Assembly (NCBI RefSeq): GCF_014649855.1
Contig: NZ_BMTV01000026.1
Span: 1-64,000, forward strand
Reading direction: 5' to 3'
DNA: 64,000 bases
Source: Streptomyces roseolus
GTDB taxonomy: Bacteria > Actinomycetota > Actinomycetes > Streptomycetales > Streptomycetaceae
Under the pieces are notes generated by a model. It saw only the letters and a list, made by a program, of their open reading frames with translations. It was not told the origin of the DNA and made no database searches. The translations under genes were made by a program, and so were the position numbers. Of this stretch, positions 48,629 through 56,821 are shown one piece after another; the stretch's first letter is position 1; each line of letters starts with the position of its first letter.

Positions 48629-49981
48629 TCACGGTCGCCCGCCTCCCGCGAGGGACCGGGGCGGCGCGGCCCCTGTCCCGGATCCGGCCGCCTCCGTCCC
48701 GGCGCCGTTCCCGACGACGATCCGGAAGCCGTCCCGCGGTCGGGTCGGGACCCGGTGGAGCGGGATGCGCAGGTCCTGCTCCGGCACGGTGAAGTCGAGC
48801 CGGGCGAGCACCGGGGCCGCCGCGGCGAGCACCGCGACGGTGATGTCCTCGCCCGGGCAGCGGTGCCCGTCGCGGGGGCCGCCGCCCTGGGGGATCAGGG
48901 CGTGGGTGTGCGGCGAGGCGGTCAGGAACCGGTCCGGTACGAAGCGGTACGGCTCCTCCCACAGCGCGGGGTCGTGAGCGCGCCCGTACACGTCGAGCAG
49001 CAGCAGCGTGCCGTGCGGCACCCGTTCCCCGTCCAGGACGAGCCCGTCGGGCGCGAGGGCGCCGAGGAACGGGACGAACGGATAGAAGCGGCGCACCTCG
49101 TGCGCGAAGGACCTGGCGAGCCCGGCGGGTTCCTCCTGCGCGAGCCGCTGCCGCAGCCGGGGGCGGGGGCTCATGGCGTGGGCGGCGAAGGTCAGGAACC
49201 AGGTGATCGCCACCGTGGGCCGCAGGATGTTCAGCAGCTCCACGGCGGCGGTCTTCGGGGCGAGCGGCGTCCCGTCGGCGTCGCGGTGGGCCACCACCGC
49301 TTCGAAGGGCGTGCGCGGGGGTGCGGCCGGCGGTGTCGCCCGGGCGCGTACGACCTCGGCGGCCAGCGCCTCCTCCTGCCGCCTGCGGGCCCTGCGGGCC
49401 CGCAGGTGGCGCGGGCCGGGGGTGGCGAAGCCGTCGACCATCGCCACGCAGTCCCGGCCCAGGCGGGCGGTGGCCGCGTCGTCGTGGCCGGGGAGCCCCA
49501 CCCAGTCGGACACGGCACGGGCCAGGACGAGCGCCCCCTCGTCGAAGAGGGTGACCTCTTCCCGGCCGTCCCGTCCGGCGAGCCGCTCGCGCAGTCCCTC
49601 GGCGACGCGCCCGGCCAGCTCGCCGACCGCTTCGGGGCCGGTCAGCAGGGACAGGAACATCGCCTTGCGGACCTGGTGCTCCGGGCCGTCGAGGGTGTGC
49701 ACCGCGCCCCGGCCGAAGAGCGTGTCGAGGACGGGGCCGGGCAGTGCGCCGGACCGCCGCGCGTGGTGTTCGTCGTAGAAGAAGGCGACCGCGTCGGGGC
49801 CGCGCAGCACCCGCGTCGGGCGCCCGAGCAGCCGGGTGGCCACCGGGCCGTCGCCCAGCCGGTCCCGTCGGAGCCCTGGCAGCCACGCGTACCCCTTCAG
49901 CAGCAGGGGGACCGTCCGGTCGATGCCGGAGCGCACCGCTTCGTTCGCGGGGTCCGAGCCGTCGGGGTGGGACAGGCGCAT
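48629..49981 (-). CDS. Cytochrome P450 of the CYP152 peroxygenase type
   Basis: Haem enzyme (450 aa) that hydroxylates or decarboxylates fatty acids with hydrogen peroxide and needs no reductase. The I-helix motif has ILRPTVAITWFLTF: the Arg-Pro pair replaces the usual acid-alcohol pair and binds the substrate carboxylate in CYP152 enzymes. The haem loop is PQGGGPRDGHRCPGEDITVA, with Cys ligand followed by PGE. KxR-type helix: FAHEVRRFYPFVPFLGALAP. GGGAG precedes ATG 49981. No ferredoxin gene is nearby, consistent with peroxide use; a catalase gene lies elsewhere in the window. Confidence 0.9.
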   Translation of the reverse strand: MRLSHPDGSDPANEAVRSGIDRTVPLLLKGYAWLPGLRRDRLGDGPVATRLLGRPTRVLRGPDAVAFFYDEHHARRSGALPGPVLDTLFGRGAVHTLDGPEHQVRKAMFLSLLTGPEAVGELAGRVAEGLRERLAGRDGREEVTLFDEGALVLARAVSDWVGLPGHDDAATARLGRDCVAMVDGFATPGPRHLRARRARRRQEEALAAEVVRARATPPAAPPRTPFEAVVAHRDADGTPLAPKTAAVELLNILRPTVAITWFLTFAAHAMSPRPRLRQRLAQEEPAGLARSFAHEVRRFYPFVPFLGALAPDGLVLDGERVPHGTLLLLDVYGRAHDPALWEEPYRFVPDRFLTASPHTHALIPQGGGPRDGHRCPGEDITVAVLAAAAPVLARLDFTVPEQDLRIPLHRVPTRPRDGFRIVVGNGAGTEAAGSGTGAAPPRSLAGGGRP

Positions 49982-50020
49982 GGTCCGACTCCCTTCGCCG
50001 TGGGGCGTCAGGGGGCCGTG

Positions 50021-50043
50021 ACGGCCCCGGGGTCCGGGGCCGT
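50021..50043. terminator. Terminator hairpin after the deoxynucleoside kinase gene
   Basis: A 10-bp perfect stem (50021-50030 and 50034-50043) with a 3-base loop, between the kinase stop and the P450 start on the minus strand. Confidence 0.65.
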
Positions 50044-50112
50044 GTGACGGCCCGGGGGCCTGCGCCTACCCGGTCCCGTCCCGCGCACGCGCCCGCCGGG
50101 CGTGCCCGCGGG

Positions 50113-50775
50113 TCAGGCGCGGGACCTGGCGGCGGCCAGGGCGTCCTTGACCTGCCGCACCACGCGGGCCGCGTCGTCGGGGTCGTGGACGACGTCGGTG
50201 CGGTTCATGTCGATGACGAGGACCTCGCTGGCCGAGTAGTGCTCGTGCACCCAGTCGTCGTAGCCGGACCAGAGCGTGCGGTAGTACTCCACGAGGGCCT
50301 CGTCCTGCTCGAAGTCGCGGCCGCGGAGCCCGATGCGCTTGAGCACCGTCTCGAAGTCCGCCTTCAGGTAGACCATGAGGTCGGGTGCCTTGCGGTACGG
50401 CAGGCCGTCGATCTCGCGCATCATCTCGTCCAGCAGGCCCTCGTACACCCGCATCTCCAGGGAGCTGATGCGGCCGAGCTCGTGGTTGACCTTGGCGAAG
50501 TACCAGTCCTCGTAGATGGACCGGTCGAGGACGTTGTCGCCCTGCTTGTACGCCTCCTTGATCGACGCGAAGCGCGTCTGGAGGAAGTAGAGCTGGAGCA
50601 GGAAGGGGTACCGCTTGGCCTGGATCTCCTCGGGGCTCGCCGTGTAGAAGAGCGGCAGGATCGGGTTGTCGTCGACGCTCTCGTAGAAGACCTCGCTGCC
50701 CAGCTCCTTCGCCAGAAGCTCGGCCACGCTCGTCTTGCCGATCCCGATCATGCCTCCGACGCAGATCACCGACAT
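50113..50775 (-). CDS. Deoxynucleoside kinase
   Basis: Phosphorylates deoxynucleosides in nucleotide salvage (220 aa). P-loop VGGMIGIGKTSVAELLAKEL at residues 7-26; substrate-binding FYESVDDNPILPLFY; the Asp-Arg-Ser motif NVLDRSIYEDWYFA; LMVYLKADFETVLKRIGLRG with the lid region RGRDFEQDEALVEYYRTLW. Best matches the bacterial deoxyadenosine/deoxyguanosine kinase family. A GAGGT-like site lies directly before the ATG. Single transcription unit. Confidence 0.9.
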   Translation of the reverse strand: MSVICVGGMIGIGKTSVAELLAKELGSEVFYESVDDNPILPLFYTASPEEIQAKRYPFLLQLYFLQTRFASIKEAYKQGDNVLDRSIYEDWYFAKVNHELGRISSLEMRVYEGLLDEMMREIDGLPYRKAPDLMVYLKADFETVLKRIGLRGRDFEQDEALVEYYRTLWSGYDDWVHEHYSASEVLVIDMNRTDVVHDPDDAARVVRQVKDALAAARSRA

Positions 50776-50963
50776 ACCTCACTTCTCCCTGGGATTCCTG
50801 TTCACGGCGAGAGCCGGGTGCCCCCCACCGCCCGGACACGCCGCGGCGGTACTCGGTTCCCAGGGTCTTCACGATCGGTGTCACGCGGTCCCCGCCCGGG
50901 CCTCACAAGCCGCTGCGCGGGTGCCGCCCAGAAGCATAGAGGACCCCGGGTCCCGCGTCCGGG

Positions 50964-51845
50964 TCAGGCCAGGACCCGGAGGGCGGCGGGCATCGCCCTG
51001 AGGGTGACCGGCAGGGTGGCGTCGACCTCCCCGTCGGCGCCGTACGGGAGGGGGCGGTCGGCCTCGATGCGGACCTCCTCGCCGCGGAGGATCTCGATCT
51101 GGGGGCGGTTCACGTGGGCGCCTGTCTTGAGTTCGTTCATCATGGCGAAGAAGAGGCGCTTGGGAGCCTCCTTGATGACGACGACGTCGAGGAGGCCGTC
51201 GTCGACGCGGGCGCCGGGCGCGATGTTCCGGCCGAATCCGTAGAAGCCGGAGTTGGCGGCGACCACGGTGTAGCCGGTGCGCTCGTGCCGGGTCCCGTCG
51301 ATGGTGATGCGGTAGGCGGCGGGCTTCCAGGTGAGGACGGCCCGGAGGCCGCCCGCGTAGTAGGAGGCGGCGCCGCGCAGGAGGCGGGAGGCGTTGGCGT
51401 GGTGGTTGGCCACCGCGTCGACGCCCGCGTACACGCTGCCGAGGACGCGGACGCCGGGGTGCCGGGCCGACTCCACCTCGATGGTGTCGACGGCCCGCGG
51501 TTCGCCGTGGAGGAGGACCTCGGCGAGGCCCGGGGCGTCGGTGGGGAGGCCCAGGGCGCGGGCGAAGTCGTTGCCGCGGCCGGCGGGGACCAGGCCGAAG
51601 ACCGTGTCCGTGCCGCTGAGCGCGCCGCCGACGGTGCCGGCCATGCCGTCTCCGCCGACGGCGAGCACGACGTGGCCCTTCTCCCCCGCCTCCCGGGCGA
51701 CGTCCCGCGCGTGCTCCAGGCTGCGGCTGTAGACGGTGTCGAGCCGCGCGCCCGCCCCCCGCAGCAGCCGGGCCACCGGGAGCAGGCTCGCCGTGCCGCT
51801 GGATCCCCCTGCGGTGGGGTTGACGACGGCGGTGAACTGTCGCAT
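50964..51845 (-). CDS. Diacylglycerol kinase-family lipid kinase (YegS/BmrU-like)
   Basis: Lipid kinase (293 aa) with the DAGK catalytic fold: TAVVNPTAGGSSGTASLLPV at the N-terminus, VVLAVGGDGMAGTVGGALSG (nucleotide-binding GGDG), FGLVPAGRGNDFARALGLPT, and in the C-terminal beta sandwich VVAANSGFYGFGRNIAPGAR, DDGLLDVVVIKEAPK. It probably phosphorylates diacylglycerol or a related lipid at the membrane. The stop of the FAD-oxidase gene is 55 bases upstream, on the same strand, so the two may be co-transcribed. Confidence 0.9.
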   Translation of the reverse strand: MRQFTAVVNPTAGGSSGTASLLPVARLLRGAGARLDTVYSRSLEHARDVAREAGEKGHVVLAVGGDGMAGTVGGALSGTDTVFGLVPAGRGNDFARALGLPTDAPGLAEVLLHGEPRAVDTIEVESARHPGVRVLGSVYAGVDAVANHHANASRLLRGAASYYAGGLRAVLTWKPAAYRITIDGTRHERTGYTVVAANSGFYGFGRNIAPGARVDDGLLDVVVIKEAPKRLFFAMMNELKTGAHVNRPQIEILRGEEVRIEADRPLPYGADGEVDATLPVTLRAMPAALRVLA

Positions 51846-51899
51846 GGAACTGGCCTCCGGGCGGCGCGGTGAGTGGGGCGGGAAGGGACGGGGCGGGGC

Positions 51900-53495
51900 T
51901 CAGCGGACGGGGATCAGGACCCCGGGGCTGAGCACGCCGGTCGGGTCGACCTCGGCCTTGACCGCCTGGAGCATGCGGATGCCGAGCGGGCCGATCTCGC
52001 GGGCGTACCAGTCGCGGTGGTCGGTGCCGACGCCGTGGTGGTGGCTGATGGTGCCGCCCGCCGCCAGGATGGCGTCGTTCGCCGCCCGCTTCGCCGGCGC
52101 CCAGTGCGCGACGGCGTCCTCGCCCTGCGCGGAGACGACCGTGAAGTACAGCGAGGCGCCGTTCTCGTACGTGTGCGAGATGTGGCACATGACGAGGGGC
52201 GGGGTGCCGGCCTCGGTGAGGGTGCCGGTGAGCGCGTCGCGCACGGCGGTGTACAGGCCGGGGATCGCGGACCAGAAGGCGGCCGTCTCCAGCGTCTCGG
52301 CGAACGCTCCGGCGTCGAGGAGCGCGTCGCGCAGGTACGGGGCGTCGTAGCGGCCGTGCTCCCACCTGTCGCCCGCCTCCTCGCCGGTGAACTCGCCGTC
52401 GCAGGCGAGGAGGACCTCGCGCGCGGCGGCGCGGCGGGCGGCAGTGTCGGCCTCGGTGCCCTCGAAGCCGACGATGGCCATGCAGCCGGGGTTCTCGGGG
52501 AGTGCGGTGGTGCCGATGGCGTCGGGCTGGGCCAGGCCGACGAAGGTCTCGGACTCGTCGGAGAGCCGCAGGACCGTGGGCCGGGGGCCGTCCTGGGCGA
52601 GCCGGCGCAGGGCGGCCGTGCCGGCCTCGAAGGAGGCGAAGCGCCAGCCTTCGTAGATCCGCTTCTCCGGGAGCGGGCGGACGCGCACGGTCACCGAGGT
52701 GATGACGCCGAGGGCGCCCTCGGAGCCGAGGATCAGCTGGCGCAGGTCGGGGCCGGCGGCGGAGCGGGGGGCGCGGCCGGTGGACAGGGTGCCCTCGGGG
52801 GTGGCGACCTCCAGGCCGAGGACCATCTCGTCGAAGCGGCCGTAGCCGGCCGAGGCCTGGCCGCTGGAGCGGGCCGCGGCGAATCCGCCGAGGGTGGCCC
52901 ATTCGAAGGACTGGGGGAAGTGGCCGAGGGTCCAGCCCCGCTCGTTGAGCAGCGCCTCGGCCCGCGGACCGCGCAGGCCGGGGTGGAGGGTGGCGGTGCG
53001 GGAGACCTCGTCGAGGGCGAGCAACTGGTCGAGGCGCCGCAGGTCGAGGGCGACGAAGGGGCGCTTCGTGGTGGGGGCGAGGCCGCCGACCACGGAGGTG
53101 CCGCCGCCGAAGGGGACGGCGGAGAGGCCGTGGTCCGCGCAGGCGCGCAGGACGGCGAGGACCTCGTCGTGGCTGCCGGGGAGGACGACGGCGGCGGGGA
53201 GGTCGTCGACCTCGCCGGCGCGGATGCGCAGGAGGTCGGGGGTGGACTTGCCGCGGGTGTGCCGGACGCGGCTCTCGGCGTCGTGCCGTACGCCGTCGGG
53301 GGCGGCGACGGCGGCGCGCAGGGCTCCGCTCGCCTCCTCGGTGAGCGCCGGGGCGGGCACGTCGATGTCGGCGAGGGCGGAGGGGCCGCTCTCGCGGGGC
53401 GTGACGCCGAGCAGGTCCCGCAGCAGTCCGGTCACCGATTCGGGCAGGGGCGCCGCCTTGGCCGGGTCGCCCCAGCCGCTCCACAACATGTCCAC
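51900..53495 (-). CDS. FAD-binding oxidase similar to alkyl-dihydroxyacetonephosphate synthase
   Basis: Flavoprotein (531 aa) of the VAO/PCMH family. FAD domain: PAAVVLPGSHDEVLAVLRAC, SAVPFGGGTSVVGGLAP, LGHFPQSFEWATLGGFAAAR, SSGQASAGYGRFDEMVLGLE, ILGSEGALGVITSVTVRVRP. Substrate domain: MCHISHTYENGASLYFTVVS and TISHHHGVGTDHRDWY, the His-rich loop typical of alkyl-DHAP synthase. In animals that enzyme makes ether lipids; bacterial homologues are of uncertain function. The GTG start at 53495 has GAGGAA upstream. Divergent from a TetR-glpD operon and upstream of a lipid kinase. Confidence 0.87.
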   Translation of the reverse strand: MDMLWSGWGDPAKAAPLPESVTGLLRDLLGVTPRESGPSALADIDVPAPALTEEASGALRAAVAAPDGVRHDAESRVRHTRGKSTPDLLRIRAGEVDDLPAAVVLPGSHDEVLAVLRACADHGLSAVPFGGGTSVVGGLAPTTKRPFVALDLRRLDQLLALDEVSRTATLHPGLRGPRAEALLNERGWTLGHFPQSFEWATLGGFAAARSSGQASAGYGRFDEMVLGLEVATPEGTLSTGRAPRSAAGPDLRQLILGSEGALGVITSVTVRVRPLPEKRIYEGWRFASFEAGTAALRRLAQDGPRPTVLRLSDESETFVGLAQPDAIGTTALPENPGCMAIVGFEGTEADTAARRAAAREVLLACDGEFTGEEAGDRWEHGRYDAPYLRDALLDAGAFAETLETAAFWSAIPGLYTAVRDALTGTLTEAGTPPLVMCHISHTYENGASLYFTVVSAQGEDAVAHWAPAKRAANDAILAAGGTISHHHGVGTDHRDWYAREIGPLGIRMLQAVKAEVDPTGVLSPGVLIPVR

Positions 53496-53556
53496 TTCGA
53501 GAGGTTCCTCACGGTCTGTTTCAGGGACGGCGCTGCCGCTCGGCCCGCACTGGCAT

Positions 53557-53562
53557 TACACT
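53557..53562 (+). promoter_or_regulatory. -10 element placed for a leaderless TetR mRNA
   Basis: TACACT ends 7 bases before the ATG at 53570, which would put the transcription start on or next to the start codon. No ribosome-binding site is visible. The overlapping TTACACTGTGACA (53557-53569 region) has a CAC-T-GTG symmetric core and may be the operator of the TetR protein itself. Confidence 0.5.
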
Positions 53563-53569
53563 GTGACAG

Positions 53570-54169
53570 ATGACGCCCATTCGTCACAACCATGCGGACG
53601 CAGATCCCGTCCTCGACGCGGCACGGGACTGCGTGCTCGCCGTCGGCGTACGGCGGACCACCCTCACCGACGTCGCCCGGCGGGCCGGCGTCTCCCGGAT
53701 GACCATCTACCGGCGCTGGCCCGACGTCCGGACCCTCGTCGGCGACCTGATGACCCGCGAGTGGATCGCCGTCGCCGCCGACGCCATGCCGCCCGTCGAC
53801 GAGGACCGCCCGGAGCGGCACCGGATCGTCGAAGGGCTCGTGGCCGGCGTCGCCGCCTTCCGGTCCCACCCGCTGTTCCGGAAGATCCTCGACGTCGACC
53901 CCGAGCTGCTGCTGCCCTACGTGCTCGACCGGCGGGGCGCCAGCCAGGACGCCCTGCTCGGGCTGCTGGTCACGGCACTGGAGGAGGGGCACGAGGACGG
54001 TTCCGTCCGTCGCGCCCCCGCCGATCTGCAGGCCCGTTCCGTGCTGCTCGTCGTCCAGTCCTTCACGCTCTCGCTCGGCACCATGGCCGACGCGAGCGAT
54101 CCCGAACTGAGCGAAGCGGCCTTCCTCGAAGAGCTGCGCACCCTGCTGGAGAGGACCCTCGCCCCGTGA
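53570..54169 (+). CDS. TetR-family regulator
   Basis: Transcriptional regulator (199 aa). HTH TTLTDVARRAGVSRMTIYRR at about residues 30-49, then a variable ligand domain (FRSHPLFRKILDVDPELLLP). It begins close to a -10 element without a ribosome-binding site, suggesting a leaderless message. It overlaps glpD by four bases (GTGA) and is divergent from the FAD-oxidase gene, so it probably controls both transcripts. Confidence 0.88.
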   Translation: MTPIRHNHADADPVLDAARDCVLAVGVRRTTLTDVARRAGVSRMTIYRRWPDVRTLVGDLMTREWIAVAADAMPPVDEDRPERHRIVEGLVAGVAAFRSHPLFRKILDVDPELLLPYVLDRRGASQDALLGLLVTALEEGHEDGSVRRAPADLQARSVLLVVQSFTLSLGTMADASDPELSEAAFLEELRTLLERTLAP

Positions 54170-55770
54170 ACCCCACGAGCACTCCCCCGAACGGCACCGC
54201 CCTGCCCGGCTCCTCGCTCGACGCCGGGCGGCGCCGGCGCGAACTGGACCGGCTCGCCGACGGCGAGACCGTCGACGTCCTCGTCGTCGGGCTCGGCGCC
54301 ACCGGCGCCGGGGCCGCGCTCGACGCCGCCACCCGGGGGCTGAGCGTCGCCGCGATCGACGCCCACGACCTGGCGTTCGGCACCTCCCGCTGGAGCTCCA
54401 AGCTGATCCACGGCGGACTGCGCTACCTCGCCACCGGGCAGCTCGACGTCGCCCACGAGAGCGCCGTCGAGCGCGGCGTCCTGATGGAACGCACCGCCCC
54501 GCACCTCGTCCGCGCCCAGCCCTTCGTGCTCCCCCTCACCCCGCTCGTGAGCCGCGGCCAGGCGGCCCTCGCCCGCGCCGGGTTCGCCGCGGGCGACCTG
54601 CTGCGGGTCGGCGCCCGCACCTCGCGGCTCACCCTGCCGAGGCCGCGGACGCTGTCCGCCGTCGAGACCCGCCACCTCGCCCCCGCGCTGCGCCCGGTCG
54701 GCCTGCGCGGCGGACTGCTCTCCTGGGACGGCAAGCTCTCCGACGACGCCCGCCTCGTGACCGCGATCGCCCGCACCGCCGCCGCCCACGGCGCCCGGAT
54801 CCTCACCCGCGTCCGGGCCCTGGAGCTGCACGGCGACGGCGCGCCGGTACGGGACGAGACCACCGGCCAGGAGCTGCGGATCCGTGCCCGCGCCATCGTC
54901 AACGCGACCGGCGTCTGGGCGGGCGGCCTCGTGGACGACGTACGGCTCCGGCCCTCGCGCGGCACCCACCTCGTCCTCCGCTCCGAGACCCTGGGCCGGC
55001 TCTCCGCGGGACTGCACATCCCGATCCCCGGCGAGACGAACCGCTTCGTCCTGGTGCTGCCGCAGGGCGACGGGCGGGTGTACGTCGGCCTCACCGACGA
55101 GCCCGTCGACGGCGACGTCCCCGACGTGCCGGAGGTCCCGGAGACCGACATCGGCTTCCTCCTCGACGTCCTCGGCTCCGCCCTCGACGTCACCGTCGGC
55201 CGTTCCGACGTGGTCGGGGCGTTCGCCGGACTGCGGCCGCTGCTCGACTCCCGGGGCCCGGACGGCCGCACCGCCGACATCTCGCGCAAGCACGCCGTGC
55301 TGACCTCGCCCGACGGCGTCGTCACCGTCGTCGGCGGCAAGCTGACCACTTACCGCCGCATGGCCGAGGACGCCGTCGACGCGGCCGTCGCCGTCCGCGG
55401 CCTGGCCGCCGGTCCCTGCCGCACCGCCTCGGTCCCGCTCGTCGGCGCGGCCCGCCCGGCGGTCCTCGCCGGACTCGACGTGCCGCCCCGCCTCGTCCAG
55501 CGGTACGGCTCCGAGGCCCCGGCCGTCCACGCCCTCGGGACCGAGGACCCGGCCCTGGCCGAGCCGGTCGTGCCCGGCCACCCCGTCACCGGCGCCGAAC
55601 TCGTGTGGGCGGCCCGCCACGAGGGCGCCCTCGACACCTCCGACCTCCTCGACCGCCGCACCCGCGTCGGCGTCGTCCCGGAGGACCGCGCCCTCGCGGA
55701 GGAGGCGGCCCGCGACGCCCTCGCCCGCGCGGAGGAGGTCAGTTCGCGAACCCGCCCTGGGGTTCGATGA
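54166..55770 (+). CDS. glpD: Aerobic glycerol-3-phosphate dehydrogenase
   Basis: Membrane-associated flavoenzyme (534 aa) oxidising glycerol 3-phosphate to DHAP with electrons to quinone. Dinucleotide site VDVLVVGLGATGAGAALDAA at about residues 31-50; GTSRWSSKLIHGGLRYL; RARAIVNATGVWAGGLVDDV; RPSRGTHLVLRSETLGRLSA; VFAGLRPLL-type segment VVGAFAGLRPLLDSRG; GKLTTYRRMAEDAVD; C-terminal GAELVWAARHEGALDTSDLL. GTG 54166 lies within the TetR stop. Its last 32 bases overlap the VOC gene tail to tail. Confidence 0.93.
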   Translation: MNPTSTPPNGTALPGSSLDAGRRRRELDRLADGETVDVLVVGLGATGAGAALDAATRGLSVAAIDAHDLAFGTSRWSSKLIHGGLRYLATGQLDVAHESAVERGVLMERTAPHLVRAQPFVLPLTPLVSRGQAALARAGFAAGDLLRVGARTSRLTLPRPRTLSAVETRHLAPALRPVGLRGGLLSWDGKLSDDARLVTAIARTAAAHGARILTRVRALELHGDGAPVRDETTGQELRIRARAIVNATGVWAGGLVDDVRLRPSRGTHLVLRSETLGRLSAGLHIPIPGETNRFVLVLPQGDGRVYVGLTDEPVDGDVPDVPEVPETDIGFLLDVLGSALDVTVGRSDVVGAFAGLRPLLDSRGPDGRTADISRKHAVLTSPDGVVTVVGGKLTTYRRMAEDAVDAAVAVRGLAAGPCRTASVPLVGAARPAVLAGLDVPPRLVQRYGSEAPAVHALGTEDPALAEPVVPGHPVTGAELVWAARHEGALDTSDLLDRRTRVGVVPEDRALAEEAARDALARAEEVSSRTRPGVR

Positions 55771-56227
55771 TCTCCAGGTTGGTGCCGTCCGGGTCGTTGA
55801 AGTAGGCGACCCTGGTGCCGAGCGCCGCGTCCGGGGTGACTTCTCCGGCGGCGAAGGTGTAGTCGTCGCCGAGGAAGTCGTACCCGGCCTCCTTCATCCG
55901 CCGGTACACGGCGTCGAAGTCGTCGGCCTTGAAGCACAGGTGCATGGAGCCGGGGCGGTTCGCCTTGCCGTTCGTCCGCTCGCCCACCGGGTCCTGGAAC
56001 TGGATCAGGTCGATGCCGAGCCCGTCGAGGTTGATCGTCGCGTAGCGCAGCTTCGCGACCGGGAGCCCCTGCGACCGACCGAACGGCACGCTGTGCATGG
56101 CCCCCTCCGCGACGGGCCCGCGACCGGTGAGCGCGGTGTAGAACGCGACCGAGGCGTCCAGGTCGGAGACGGAGATCCCGACGTGGGCACTCCGGGTGAG
56201 GTGCATCGGAGTGTCGGCGACGACCAT
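55739..56227 (-). CDS. Glyoxalase/VOC-superfamily protein
   Basis: Metal-dependent vicinal-oxygen-chelate fold protein (162 aa). Paired beta-alpha-beta-beta modules: SAHVGISVSDLDASVAFYTA with the metal His, IDLIQFQDPVGERTN, GSMHLCFKADDFDAVYRRMK with the second His, VAYFNDPDGTNLEIIEPQGG with the metal Glu. Reaction unknown: lyase, dioxygenase or binding protein are possible. GAGGAGGG precedes the ATG. Divergent from the MarR gene, which may regulate it. It overlaps glpD by 32 bases. Confidence 0.87.
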   Translation of the reverse strand: MVVADTPMHLTRSAHVGISVSDLDASVAFYTALTGRGPVAEGAMHSVPFGRSQGLPVAKLRYATINLDGLGIDLIQFQDPVGERTNGKANRPGSMHLCFKADDFDAVYRRMKEAGYDFLGDDYTFAAGEVTPDAALGTRVAYFNDPDGTNLEIIEPQGGFAN

Positions 56228-56280
56228 GAGCCCTCCTCTTTTCCGCCCTCCCGCGAGGGCGTCGACGACAATTCTTCCTG

Positions 56281-56715
56281 ATTCCTCCCTTTCGGCACCT
56301 CGCCCTGCTGCACGGCCGGATCGAGTCGCACGTCGAGCGGGCCCTGCAGTCGGGCCACGGCCTGAGCGTCCGGGAGTACTCCCTGCTCGACGTGCTCAGC
56401 AGGCAGCACGACGGCGAAGGCGGCCACCTGCAGATGAAGCAGGTCGCCGACGCGGTCGTCCTCAGTCAGAGCGCCACGACGCGCCTGGTCACCCGCCTGG
56501 AGGACCGCGGCCTGCTGTCGAGGTACCTGTGCCCGACCGACCGCCGCGGCATCTACACCGACGTGACCCCGGCCGGCCGGGAGCTCCTGGACGCGGCCCG
56601 GCCGACCAATGACGCCGCCCTGCGGCGGGCTCTGGACGAGGCCGCCGGGAACCCGGAGCTGACCTCGCTGGTCGCGGCGGTCGAGGCGATCGACGTACCG
56701 GCGCGGCGCGCCTGA
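56281..56715 (+). CDS. MarR-family regulator with missing or unusual start
   Basis: Winged-helix regulator. The frame is clear from FRHLALLHGRIESHVERALQ (56290 onward) through GLSVREYSLLDVLSRQHDGE, MKQVADAVVLSQSATTRLVT and LEDRGLLSRYLCPTDRRGIY to the wing and C-terminal helices. No ATG, GTG or TTG with a ribosome-binding site lies before this frame; upstream it has only CTG 56278 and ATT 56281. The first usable start is GTG 56392, which would cut helix 1 and part of helix 2. So the N-terminus (about 20 residues) is lost, or a non-standard start is used. Next to the divergent VOC gene. Confidence 0.65.
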   Translation: MPPFRHLALLHGRIESHVERALQSGHGLSVREYSLLDVLSRQHDGEGGHLQMKQVADAVVLSQSATTRLVTRLEDRGLLSRYLCPTDRRGIYTDVTPAGRELLDAARPTNDAALRRALDEAAGNPELTSLVAAVEAIDVPARRA

Positions 56716-56724
56716 GGACGGGGC

Positions 56725-56781
56725 CCGTCCGCACCGACCCCTGCCCGGGCGCGGCGCCCGGGCAGGGGTCGGTGCGGACGG
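56725..56781. terminator. Very long perfect hairpin between MarR and DUF6479 genes
   Basis: A 28-base perfect inverted repeat (56725-56752 and 56754-56781). It lies between convergent genes and is probably a bidirectional terminator, though unusually long. Confidence 0.8.
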
Positions 56782-56821
56782 TCTCCAGGCACGCGGGGCG
56801 GGTACGCCCGCGTGGTGACGG

